Shown here: positions 8,198 to 14,032 of the stretch, in pieces
How positions within the stretch are numbered: position 1 is the stretch's first letter
Layout: every line of letters begins with the position of its first letter
NCBI GenBank assembly: GCA_905202255.1
Contig: CAJKRH010000021.1
Location: 1 to 30,800 of the forward strand
Direction: 5' to 3'
Source of the DNA: an uncultured Ruminococcus sp.
Lineage (GTDB): Bacteria; Bacillota; Clostridia; Oscillospirales; CAG-272
Length of the DNA: 30,800 nucleotides
Notes under the pieces: model-generated
Database searches by the model: none
The model's input: the letters and a program-made list of their open reading frames with translations, nothing else
What the model was told of the DNA's origin: nothing
Translations under genes and position numbers: made by a program

Positions 8198-8536
8198 TTA
8201 TGATTGTTCTTTTGGTTGACTTTCCAATGTGGCTTTTACGGTTGCTTTGATAATTTCCATTGAACGCTCATTACAGCCGTAAAGCATACGGACAAGATTT
8301 TCTATTTCGGAATCTTTGGACGGCTTTTCGGGATAGAAAATCGAATCCGCTGGTATTGCAAGTTCCCGGATGAGTTTATAGAGGACATCAAAACTGGGTT
8401 TCTTTCCCTCGTTCTCAATCCGATATAAGTATCGCTCGGTAATATCAACTCTTTCCGCCAGCGTTTCCATTGTAATATCGGCACGCATACGAGCAGTTTT
8501 AAGGATTTCTCCAAGCGTTTCAGGTTCTTTATGCAC
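8198..8536 (-). CDS. XRE-family helix-turn-helix regulator
   Basis: Protein of 112 residues starting with GTG at 8536; GGAGGTGA (8544-8551 on the plus strand as TCACCTCC) lies 7 nt upstream. Residues about 8-63 form a lambda-repressor-like HTH (ILKTARMRADITMETLAERVDITERYLYRIENEGKKPS). The C-terminal 45 residues are charged and end in KEQS. It is transcribed away from the sigma-like gene; its predicted promoter overlaps the plus-strand leader promoter at 8580-8609. That layout suits a repressor controlling itself and the divergent transcript. XRE regulators at this place are standard in Tn1549-like elements and probably control element activation. Confidence 0.88.
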   Translation of the reverse strand: MHKEPETLGEILKTARMRADITMETLAERVDITERYLYRIENEGKKPSFDVLYKLIRELAIPADSIFYPEKPSKDSEIENLVRMLYGCNERSMEIIKATVKATLESQPKEQS

Positions 8537-8558
8537 TGTCGGTTCACCTCCACATATA

Positions 8559-8586
8559 ATTGTACCTAATTATGTCATGTTGATAA
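8559..8586 (-). promoter_or_regulatory. Promoter of the XRE regulator
   Basis: On the minus strand, TTATCA (8586-8581) and TACAAT (8564-8559) are 16 nt apart, just upstream of the XRE ribosome binding site. The -35 overlaps the -35 of the divergent plus-strand promoter. Confidence 0.5.
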
Positions 8587-8609
8587 TGGCATGGTAATTC
8601 AATTATAAA
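8580..8609 (+). promoter_or_regulatory. Promoter of the sigma-like gene leader transcript
   Basis: TTGATA (8580-8585) and TATAAA (8604-8609) with an 18-nt spacer. It points to the long leader and the sigma-like gene at 9052. Just downstream, AGTTC (8619-8623) and GAACT (8634-8638) form an inverted repeat that could be an operator for the XRE protein. Confidence 0.5.
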
Positions 8610-8738
8610 TGAACGGGCAGTTCGTAAATTATTGAACTGAATAGAATAACAGCCCCGACAAATAAAAAAACGAGGTTTTGCCGGGGTGTGTAGTTATGCC
8701 TATCCCTCCAATTCAGCGTTTTGGTTTGGAGGTTTTTT

Positions 8739-8804
8739 ATGCGCTGGACTGCCGCCAACGCTTCGCTGCTGATTATAAGCAGCGAATATGATTGTATGAT
8801 TTAG
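8739..8804 (+). CDS. Possible 21-residue leader peptide
   Basis: ATG at 8739 follows GGAGG (8728-8732) by 6 nt, an excellent ribosome binding site, and opens a 21-codon frame (MRWTAANASLLIISSEYDCMI). Its codons contain the perfect stem TTCGCTGCT (8762-8770) / AGCAGCGAA (8778-8786). A short well-initiated ORF with an internal hairpin, upstream of a terminator-like hairpin and a masked ribosome binding site, is the layout of a translation-sensing attenuator. No homologue recognised. Confidence 0.4.
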   Translation: MRWTAANASLLIISSEYDCMI

Positions 8805-9000
8805 ACCGCCTACACCCCGATGGTACACGGTCAAAAAAAGTCTAAATTCTTCATCGGGATATTGTGGCTCGCGCCCTGAACCCACAGACCACCTTTTATC
8901 TGACACAGAATACAACGCACTTGTGTTACGGCGATTTTTGCCGTTATGCAGGTGCGTTTTTGTATATAGCAAAACCCCGTTACCACGTTGCCGTTCACCG

Positions 9001-9043
9001 CCTCCGTCAATCTGAATTTCTCAAATTTCAGATTGATCGGAGG
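9001..9043 (+). promoter_or_regulatory. Hairpin masking the ribosome binding site of the sigma-like gene
   Basis: CCTCCG (9001-9006) plus TCAATCTGAA (9007-9016) pairs with TTCAGATTGA (9027-9036) plus TCGGAGG (9037-9043), with a single bulged A. The 3' strand contains the GGAGG that serves the ATG at 9052. About 16 pairs would bury this site, so translation should need the hairpin to be opened. Confidence 0.7.
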
Positions 9044-9051
9044 AAACGACT

Positions 9052-9522
9052 ATGGACGAGAAGCGTCCAAAACGCAGAAAAGACAAAGACAACCCCTATA
9101 CACTTTCCAAACGGCAGGACAAGCATTATCTTTCCTTTCGGGACGGACAAGGTGTACTGCGGGAATTGCTGATAAATAAAGAACTGTTTGAGCTTCTGAA
9201 TTGCTTTGAACTGGACGATCTTTCATTTCTTAATGAAGTGGATCGGCATTACGAGCATTCAGAGCTTACCGAAGCTACTCTATATGACCGGGCGTTTGTT
9301 CTCCCGGAATCGGTTGAGGATGCGGTTCTTCGCAATATGCGGTATGAGGCGTTGCACAACGCTATAAACAAACTGCCCGAAACACAACGGCGCAGGCTCA
9401 TACTGTATTATTTCAATGGACTTACATACTCCCAAATTGCAGAAATGGAGGGATGCAAATATCAGACGGTGCAGGATTCGATTTATGCCGCTCTGAATAA
9501 TTTGAAAAAAATTTTGAAATAG
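9052..9522 (+). CDS. Sigma-70 region 4-like transcription factor of the ICE
   Basis: Protein of 156 residues. The ATG at 9052 follows GGAGG (9039-9043) by 8 nt. The first 30 residues are strongly basic (DEKRPKRRKDKDN). The last 55 form a sigma region 4 helix-turn-helix (LPETQRRRLILYYFNGLTYSQIAEMEGCKYQTVQDSIYAALNNLKKIL). No region 2 is visible, so it may not work as a complete sigma factor. Relatives occupy the same place in Tn1549-like elements and are thought to control transfer or excision genes. The gene has an unusually long leader with an attenuator-like hairpin and a masked ribosome binding site, so expression is probably kept off until a signal arrives. A terminator follows. Confidence 0.82.
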   Translation: MDEKRPKRRKDKDNPYTLSKRQDKHYLSFRDGQGVLRELLINKELFELLNCFELDDLSFLNEVDRHYEHSELTEATLYDRAFVLPESVEDAVLRNMRYEALHNAINKLPETQRRRLILYYFNGLTYSQIAEMEGCKYQTVQDSIYAALNNLKKILK

Positions 9523-9547
9523 TCCCTGTGTTTTAGGCTTTAAGTGA

Positions 9548-9594
9548 GGAAACAGGTGGAGAGGTACGAAAACTCTCTGCCTGTTTTCCGTTTT
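9548..9594 (+). terminator. Intrinsic terminator after the sigma-like gene
   Basis: GGAAACAGG (9548-9556) pairs with CCTGTTTTCC (9580-9589, with a bulge) around an inner GAGAG / CTCTC stem, followed by GTTTTG. From here to 9814 I see no supportable gene; a 62-codon frame at 9593-9781 lacks a ribosome binding site. Confidence 0.75.
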
Positions 9595-9814
9595 GTGCGG
9601 TGAATGGGTTTGCTCTTTTACAACTGAATACCCATTCATCAAACACATTCCTATTGCTATTGTGATGAGCATAAGCCACATTAGCGGCTGCGCCACGATT
9701 TGCGGAAAACAGAAGCAACGAGATTACACCTATTTTGATTATACGGTCTTTGGCTTTCTGATTTCCGGCAAGGAGCGATAAACAGCCGGCTATAAGTATC
9801 GGGAGGCTCCCGGT

Positions 9815-9988
9815 ATGGCGATGATAAGCAATAGGGCTAATGATACTCCTGTTCAGTCACAGTCCGAGCGAGCAGCATTTTTCGTGTGTGAGCCGTCGCA
9901 GGCAATGAGAGCAGCCGATAGAGAACCTACCGGGGGTGAGATTCCCGTGGAGCTGGTGAGCCGCCAGCCGTTTGATGACTTCCCATAA
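9815..9988 (+). CDS. Small hypothetical protein, 57 residues
   Basis: ATG at 9815 follows GGGAGG (9801-9806) by 8 nt and gives a 57-residue acidic, soluble-looking product (begins MAMISNRANDTPVQ, ends QPFDDFP). No family recognised. A terminator begins at the stop codon itself, which supports a real, separately terminated gene. The ribosome binding site lies in the palindrome CGGGAG-G-CTCCCG (9800-9812), so it could be masked. It sits between the sigma-like gene and the MazF-like gene, where Tn1549-like elements often carry unannotated sequence. An alternative is a structured non-coding RNA over the same bases, since parts of it are GC-rich and self-complementary. Confidence 0.5.
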   Translation: MAMISNRANDTPVQSQSERAAFFVCEPSQAMRAADREPTGGEIPVELVSRQPFDDFP

Positions 9989-10024
9989 CGATCCGGGGTG
10001 TCGAGGACAAATAGGATCGTTTTT
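9988..10024 (+). terminator. Intrinsic terminator after the 57-residue ORF
   Basis: ACGATCC (9988-9994) pairs with GGATCGT (10014-10020), followed by TTTT. The stem starts at the last base of the stop codon of the small ORF. Confidence 0.7.
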
Positions 10025-10120
10025 GAAATATGAAATCATACGGCGGGACGGGTCTGCTGAAACGGAGAATGTTTGTATCTTCCTGACCTTAATTCTGTGC
10101 CGCTGTTTGATTTCCTACAT

Positions 10121-10136
10121 AGGCGAATATTCGCCT
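10121..10136. promoter_or_regulatory. Perfect 16-bp palindrome before the MazF-like gene
   Basis: AGGCGAATATTCGCCT is a perfect palindrome 10 nt before the AGGAGG of the MazF-like gene, the typical place of an operator. The binding protein is unknown; the MazF-like protein itself or the XRE regulator are candidates. Position 10025-10120 holds nothing else I can name. Confidence 0.5.
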
Positions 10137-10160
10137 TAAATTCAAAGGAGGTCAAACATT

Positions 10161-10685
10161 ATGAATCAAACATATCTACGAGGTGATATGTATTACGCTG
10201 ACTTGGGACAAGGGATCGGCTCGGAACAAGAGGGTTATCGTCCCGTTGTCATTATCCAAAACAATGTCGGAAACAAGCACAGTCCCACCGTTATCATTGC
10301 TTCTGTCACAAGCAAAACGGACGCAAAGCCGAAGTTGCCTACCCATTACTACATCAACGCAGAGGACGGTTTAGAACTGCCCTCTATTGTTTTGCTTGAA
10401 CAACTGCGAACCGTTGATAAACGCCGTTTGGGTGACTTTATCGGTCATCTGTCCGATAAGCATATCCGCGGTATCAATCATGCTCTTGCCGTCAGTATCG
10501 GTCTGATTGAGAGCATACCGAAAAAGTTAATTCTTTGTCTTTGCAGCGCTTGTGCCGACAATTTCTACGGTTCGGGCGCTTATTCTTTACGCCGGATCGA
10601 CCCGCAGCAAACCGAAAAAGACACCTGTACCTACTGTAATCAGCGTACAGGGTACGACTACGAGATTATCCCGAAAAACAGATAG
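10161..10685 (+). CDS. MazF/PemK-like endoribonuclease family protein with C-terminal zinc ribbon
   Basis: Protein of 174 residues; AGGAGG (10146-10151) is 9 nt before the ATG. Residues about 5-120 match the MazF/PemK fold: RGDMYYADL, GYRPVVIIQNN with the conserved Arg-Pro-Val, and an IIASVTSK strand. Residues about 126-170 add a second part with two CxxC pairs (CSAC and CTYC), predicted to bind zinc; plain MazF toxins are about 110-120 residues. Canonical MazF cleaves mRNA at short motifs and is held by a MazE antitoxin. No antitoxin-like gene is adjacent: upstream is a palindrome and downstream is the excisionase, whose ribosome binding site overlaps the stop. In Tn1549-like elements this protein is conserved next to xis and int, so a role in element regulation rather than addiction is possible. 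Confidence 0.85.
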   Translation: MNQTYLRGDMYYADLGQGIGSEQEGYRPVVIIQNNVGNKHSPTVIIASVTSKTDAKPKLPTHYYINAEDGLELPSIVLLEQLRTVDKRRLGDFIGHLSDKHIRGINHALAVSIGLIESIPKKLILCLCSACADNFYGSGAYSLRRIDPQQTEKDTCTYCNQRTGYDYEIIPKNR

Positions 10686-10695
10686 GAGGCTGCCT

Positions 10696-10914
10696 ATGGA
10701 ATCACAAACAGCCTACAAACTGCTATTTGCCGATTATCCCGATGTAGTCAATGTTGAGCAGATGCGTGAAATGCTCGGCGGTATTTGCGACAAAACCGCT
10801 TACAGGCTTTTGCGGTCTGGGGAAATTAGAAGTTTCATTGTCGGCCGCCGCTATCGAATCCCGAAGCTCAACATTCTGGAATACTTGGAACTGATAGATA
10901 AATCTAATGCGTAA
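10696..10914 (+). CDS. xis: Excisionase-type helix-turn-helix protein
   Basis: Protein of 72 residues. TAGGAGG at 10683-10689 overlaps the stop of the MazF-like gene, so translation is coupled. It has the compact winged-HTH of the excisionase/MerR-like family: NVEQMREMLGGICDKTAYRLLRSGEIRSFIVGRRYRIPKLNILEYL, where the first helices read DNA and the GRRYRIP turn forms the wing. Excisionases bend attachment-site DNA and turn the integrase towards excision. It lies 99 nt upstream of the integrase gene, the usual order in this ICE family. Sequence alone does not prove directionality control. Confidence 0.85.
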   Translation: MESQTAYKLLFADYPDVVNVEQMREMLGGICDKTAYRLLRSGEIRSFIVGRRYRIPKLNILEYLELIDKSNA

Positions 10915-10930
10915 AACCTTGTTTGCACAT

Positions 10931-10959
10931 TTGGCCTGTGGGATTCTTTCTGCTACAAT
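10931..10959 (+). promoter_or_regulatory. Promoter of the integrase gene
   Basis: TTGGCC (10931-10936) and TACAAT (10954-10959) with a 17-nt spacer, 54 nt before the integrase start. The integrase therefore has its own promoter as well as possible read-through from xis. Confidence 0.55.
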
Positions 10960-11013
10960 ATAAATGTCAATGGCAGATGAATCTACGCTGTACCATTCAA
11001 AGGAGGTTTTATT

Positions 11014-12207
11014 ATGGTAGCAGGACATCTGCGAGAGAAAAACGGGTACTATCATATCGTACTCAACTATGTGGATGAATACGGTAAACGGCACACGCCG
11101 TCAAAATCCACGGGGCTCCCTGTAAAGGGCAACAAAAAGCGTGCCGAAAAAATGCTCATAGAAGCCCGTTCAGCCAAAGAAGCAGAGTTGGAGGCAAGAG
11201 CATTAGAACGCAGTACAGGCAAGGTTTCCACCGATTCCATACTCTTTACAACATTTCTGCTCGACTGGCTGGAAATGATAAAAAAGAATGTGGAGGAAAC
11301 GACCTACGGGGCGTATTCTATGGGAATTAAGAGCAAAATTATCCCATACTTTGAGGAACACCACCCCGGCCTGCTCTTACGGGAGATAAAGCCAAAGCAC
11401 ATTCAGGACTATTACACCTATGAACTGACGGTGCGGGGCGTTTCCGCAAACACGGTGATACACCGCCACGCAAATATCCGAAAGGCGTTGCAGCACGCTT
11501 TCAAACTTGGTTTGATTGACACGAACCCGGCGGATCGCATTGAACGGCCGAAAAAGGAAAAGTTTGTCGGCAGCGCCTATGAGGAAGATGAGCTAAACCG
11601 TCTTTTTGAGGTGGTAAAGGGCGACCCCATAGAGCTTGGCGTTATCCTCGGCGCATTTTACGGACTGCGCCGCAGCGAGGCTGTAGGCTTGAAATGGGAT
11701 GCGATTGATTTCAAGAAGAAAACAATCACCATACGGCACACAGTAACGCAGGCGACCATTGACGGCAAAAGCAAGATTATCCAAAAGGATCGGACAAAGA
11801 CCAAAGCAAGCTATCGCAGCCTGCCCCTTGTGCCACCGTTTGAGGAAGTACTGTACCGCCTGAAAGCGGAGCAGGAGCTAAACCGAAAGCTGTGCGGCAG
11901 GTCGTATTGCCGGCAATACACCGATTATATCTATGTCAACGAGATCGGAGAGCTTGTAAAACCCGGCTATATCACCCAGCATTTCCCGCTGGTGCTTGAA
12001 AAGAACGGTATGCGGAAGATTCGTTTCCACGATTTGCGGCATAGCTGCGCAAGCCTTTTGTATGCAAACGGTGTCAGCTTGAAAGAAATTCAGGAGTGGT
12101 TAGGACACAGCGACATTTCGACCACTTCAAACATTTATACGCACTTGAATTTCGCCTCAAAGGTTGCGTCTGCCAATGCGATTTTGGGTGTATATCCCTC
12201 CAAATAA
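11014..12207 (+). CDS. int: Tyrosine recombinase, ICE integrase
   Basis: Protein of 397 residues, standard for this family; AAAGGAGG lies just before the ATG. Residues 1-55 form an AP2-like arm-binding domain, 75-165 the SAM-like core-binding domain, and 185-390 the catalytic domain. The active site is complete: Arg219 in GLRRSE, Lys in the TKTKASYR hairpin, His339 and Arg342 in HDLRHS, His365 in LGHSD, and nucleophile Tyr375 in SNIYTH. It cuts and joins the element ends at the attachment site. The arm-type repeats directly after its stop and the tRNA-Leu beyond them indicate integration into a tRNA-Leu gene, unlike the loose AT-rich targets of Tn916 integrase. The element lies to the left of it. 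Confidence 0.95.
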   Translation: MVAGHLREKNGYYHIVLNYVDEYGKRHTPSKSTGLPVKGNKKRAEKMLIEARSAKEAELEARALERSTGKVSTDSILFTTFLLDWLEMIKKNVEETTYGAYSMGIKSKIIPYFEEHHPGLLLREIKPKHIQDYYTYELTVRGVSANTVIHRHANIRKALQHAFKLGLIDTNPADRIERPKKEKFVGSAYEEDELNRLFEVVKGDPIELGVILGAFYGLRRSEAVGLKWDAIDFKKKTITIRHTVTQATIDGKSKIIQKDRTKTKASYRSLPLVPPFEEVLYRLKAEQELNRKLCGRSYCRQYTDYIYVNEIGELVKPGYITQHFPLVLEKNGMRKIRFHDLRHSCASLLYANGVSLKEIQEWLGHSDISTTSNIYTHLNFASKVASANAILGVYPSK

Positions 12208-12232
12208 TCGCAATGTCCCTCCAATGTCCCTC
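12191..12232. repeat. Putative integrase arm sites, left set
   Basis: CAATGTCCCTC occurs twice in tandem (12211-12221 and 12222-12232); a weaker copy, TATATCCCTCC, overlaps the end of int at 12191-12201. Short direct repeats beside an integrase gene and its attachment site are typical arm-type binding sites. Confidence 0.65.
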
Positions 12233-12301
12233 CTGAAAATGAGCTGCAAAACGGCGAATTTTCTGTTGTTGGAGGGGCGTTACATAACCGGAGCAGAGCA
12301 T

Positions 12302-12344
12302 AAAGAAAAGCCCGCAAACCCCGATAAATCAAGGGTTTACGAGC
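12302..12344 (-). terminator. Terminator of tRNA-Leu
   Basis: Read on the minus strand, GCTCGTAAACCC pairs with GGGTTTGCGGGC (with G-U pairs) around an 11-nt loop, followed by a T-rich tract (A-run 12302-12309 on the plus strand). It lies 10 nt after the encoded CCA end of the intact tRNA-Leu. Confidence 0.8.
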
Positions 12345-12354
12345 TGTTAAGGTC

Positions 12355-12441
12355 TGGTGCCGGTGGTGGGACTCGAACCCACACACCCTTGCGGATAACA
12401 GATTTTGAGTCTGTCTCGTCTGCCAATTCCGACACACCGGC
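12355..12441 (-). tRNA. tRNA-Leu (anticodon CAA), intact
   Basis: Full class II tRNA of 87 nt with encoded CCA. The acceptor stem GCCGGTG / CACCGGC is perfect, and the D-arm contains AATTGGCAGACG. The anticodon stem ACAGA / TCTGT holds loop CTCAAAA (anticodon CAA). The long variable arm ATCC-GCAA-GGGT is intact and the T-arm is GTGGG-TTCGAGT-CCCAC. It forms the right attachment region of the ICE. No good promoter of its own is visible; the only strong one upstream is that of the broken tRNA copy at 12646-12674, with a terminator between. Confidence 0.95.
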
Positions 12442-12465
12442 ATTTATATTTTTAAGTCGTCTCCC

Positions 12466-12508
12466 GATGTCCTGTCCGAGAAATCGGAGGGACATCGTGG
12501 AGGGACAT
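12466..12508. repeat. Putative integrase arm sites, right set, inverted
   Basis: GGAGGGACAT occurs at 12487-12496 and 12499-12508, the reverse complement of the ATGTCCCTCC repeats beside int. A third, partial copy in the opposite orientation (GATGTCC, 12466-12472) makes an inverted repeat with GGGACATC (12489-12497). Together with the left set it brackets the intact tRNA. Confidence 0.6.
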
Positions 12509-12535
12509 TAAAAGCAAGTTACATATTCAGTTTTC

Positions 12536-12561
12536 AAAAAACCTTGTAAAATCAAGGGTTT
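12536..12561 (-). terminator. Terminator after the broken tRNA-Leu
   Basis: On the minus strand AAACCCTTG pairs with CAAGGTTT across a 6-nt loop, followed by TTTTTT. It shares a 16-nt identity (AAATCAAGGGTTTACG on the plus strand, 12549-12564) with the terminator of the intact tRNA at 12326-12341. Confidence 0.65.
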
Positions 12562-12562
12562 A

Positions 12563-12630
12563 CGGAACGGTGGTATGAAACGGCGAAGTAGATTTTGAGT
12601 CCCGTACGTCTGCCAATTCCGTCATTCCGG
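12563..12630 (-). pseudogene. Broken tRNA-Leu(CAA) copy
   Basis: The 5' half is a normal tRNA-Leu: acceptor strand CGGAATG, the D-arm with AATTGGCAGACG, and GGGACTCAAAATC around anticodon CAA. After the anticodon loop the sequence departs: there is no variable arm and no pairing T-stem, and the total of about 67 nt is too short for leucine tRNA. A strand CGTTCCG (12569-12563) does pair with the 5' acceptor strand. The break falls at the repeat AGATTTTGAGTC, as expected if recombination replaced the 3' half. It keeps a strong promoter upstream, so it was probably the original chromosomal gene. Confidence 0.7.
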
Positions 12631-12645
12631 CGTATGAACGAAACT

Positions 12646-12674
12646 ATTTTACCATATCTTTTTTCAAAATGCAA
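12646..12674 (-). promoter_or_regulatory. Promoter of the tRNA-Leu locus
   Basis: On the minus strand TTGCAT (12674-12669) and TAAAAT (12651-12646) are 17 nt apart, placing the start about 10 nt before the broken tRNA-Leu. Confidence 0.7.
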
Positions 12675-12765
12675 GAGTTTTTGCCTCAAAAATAATTTTG
12701 TTTGCAAAATTCTCTATTCAAAATAATAACATTTTGTAAATTTCCGCACTATTTCCTATTGCCAC

Positions 12766-12794
12766 TTGCATTTTTCCTGCACTTGTGATATCAT
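12766..12794 (+). promoter_or_regulatory. Promoter of the DUF362-ispE unit
   Basis: TTGCAT (12766-12771) and TATCAT (12789-12794), 17-nt spacer, about 48 nt before the DUF362 start codon. Confidence 0.65.
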
Positions 12795-12841
12795 ATATGA
12801 TGTGATTGTATGCACTCTCATAATTACGGAGAAAAAAAGCA

Positions 12842-14011
12842 ATGGAATACAGCAGGAAAGTCGCCGTATCTGCGGCAGATGAATACGATACAGCAAAAAT
12901 AAAGGAAATCCTCGCATCCCATTTTGCGGCGCTCGGCATAAATATAGCCGGCATGCGCGGCAAAAGCGTTGTTATAAAGCCGAATCTTGTGATGAAAAAG
13001 CCGCCCGAAACAGCGGCTACAACTCACCCCGCCGTAATCCGCGCACTTCTCATGCTCCTGAACGAAGCAGGCATCGAGCCTACCGTGGCGGAAAGTCCGG
13101 GCGGAGTTTATTCGGCACAGCGCATGGACGGATTTTACCGCGTCTGCGGAATGTACGACGCCGCAAAAGACCTGCGCGTGCGCTTCAATACAGATATTTC
13201 CGCGCAGACGCTCAATTTCCCCGAGGGGAAATCCGTAAAAAGCTTCAATATCATCTCTCCCATCGCAAATGCCGATATTATTTTTGATGTCTGTAAGCTG
13301 AAAACCCATTCGCTCACGGCAATGAGCGGCGCCGTAAAAAATCTTTTCGGCACCATCCCCGGCATAGAAAAATTCGAGATGCACGCGGCGCATCCCGAAT
13401 ATGAGGATTTCGAATCCATGATATGCGACCTCTGCGATATGCATTGCCGCAGATGCGAGGTCATAGCGATAACGGATGCGATAGTAGGCATGGAGGGCGA
13501 CGGACCTACAGGCGGAAATCCGAAAAAGATGGGCTGTATCCTCACGAGCCGCAGTCCATTTGCCTCGGATCTCGCCGCAGAAAAAATACTCGGCTTTTCC
13601 GGCGTCGGCACGGTTACGCAGTCGCAGAAGCGCGGCTATATACCGAAAAGCGCCGACATGCTCGAATATCCGCTCTTTCGCCCTGAGGATGTCGCCGTCG
13701 GCGATATCGTTCCCGCCACAAGCAAAGGAAACTCCTCGATGTCCGCACTGAAACTTTTCTCGGGCGGCATTTTCGGCAAAATGTTCTCTCCGCACCCCGA
13801 AATAGACACGGCAAAATGCCGCGGTTGCGGCGAATGCAAAAATTCCTGCCCGCAGCATACTATAGTCATGGTGAAATCCGGCGGCAAAACCGTCGCGCAT
13901 ATCGAGCGCGAAAAATGCATACGATGCTACTGCTGTCAGGAACTTTGCCCCTTTACCGCAATCAGAACAAAGCGAAATATTATCTTGAGGGCTGTCTCGA
14001 AATTCAGATAA
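12842..14011 (+). CDS. DUF362 family iron-sulfur protein with ferredoxin domain
   Basis: Protein of 389 residues. Residues about 1-300 match DUF362 (VVIKPNLV, TTHPAVIRALL, ESPGG, CKLKTHSLTAMSGAVKNLFGTIPG). The C-terminal 65 residues are a two-cluster ferredoxin with CRGCGECKNSCP and CIRCYCCQELCP, each fitting a 4Fe-4S cluster. The family is widespread in anaerobes; its reaction is not established and it is assumed to work in electron transfer. It has its own promoter and lies 21 nt upstream of ispE on the same strand, so the two are probably co-transcribed. IspE itself needs no redox partner, but the later isoprenoid enzymes IspG and IspH are 4Fe-4S enzymes that do; a functional link is speculation. 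Confidence 0.88.
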   Translation: MEYSRKVAVSAADEYDTAKIKEILASHFAALGINIAGMRGKSVVIKPNLVMKKPPETAATTHPAVIRALLMLLNEAGIEPTVAESPGGVYSAQRMDGFYRVCGMYDAAKDLRVRFNTDISAQTLNFPEGKSVKSFNIISPIANADIIFDVCKLKTHSLTAMSGAVKNLFGTIPGIEKFEMHAAHPEYEDFESMICDLCDMHCRRCEVIAITDAIVGMEGDGPTGGNPKKMGCILTSRSPFASDLAAEKILGFSGVGTVTQSQKRGYIPKSADMLEYPLFRPEDVAVGDIVPATSKGNSSMSALKLFSGGIFGKMFSPHPEIDTAKCRGCGECKNSCPQHTIVMVKSGGKTVAHIEREKCIRCYCCQELCPFTAIRTKRNIILRAVSKFR

Positions 14012-14032
14012 AGCCTTTTTCGGAGTATAATA

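Larger units (their letters stand above)
8610..9051 (+). promoter_or_regulatory. Structured 5' leader with attenuator-like hairpins
   Basis: About 440 nt without a large gene. Apart from the leader ORF it holds four further structures. One is CCCCGACAAA / TTTGCCGGGG (8653-8685, one mismatch). ATTTAGAC (8799-8806) pairs with GTCTAAAT (8840-8847), and this crosses CCCGATG (8816-8822) / CATCGGG (8852-8858), so those two are a pseudoknot or alternatives. A terminator-like hairpin lies at 8914-8961: AACGCAC / GTGCGTT with inner ACGGC / GCCGT, then TTTTT. The last is a ribosome-binding-site hairpin at 9001-9043. The arrangement suggests control of the sigma-like gene after transcription starts. Confidence 0.6.
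12400..12621. repeat. Duplicated tRNA-Leu core: paired direct repeats 190 bp apart
   Basis: AGATTTTGAGTC is at 12400-12411 and 12590-12601; CGTCTGCCAATTCCG is at 12417-12431 and 12607-12621. Both pairs are offset by exactly 190 bp. They are the anticodon loop and D-arm of the intact and the broken tRNA-Leu. The anticodon-loop repeat is the best candidate for the recombination core. Confidence 0.7.

Noticed and set aside
9593..9781. 62-codon plus-strand ORF after the sigma-like gene
   Set aside because: No ribosome binding site; it starts at the base of the terminator region and has no recognisable motif.
9900..10060. Hammerhead or other self-cleaving ribozyme in the gap before the MazF-like gene
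   Set aside because: A TTTGATGA and a later GAAA occur, but the required CTGATGA core and flanking helices do not form.
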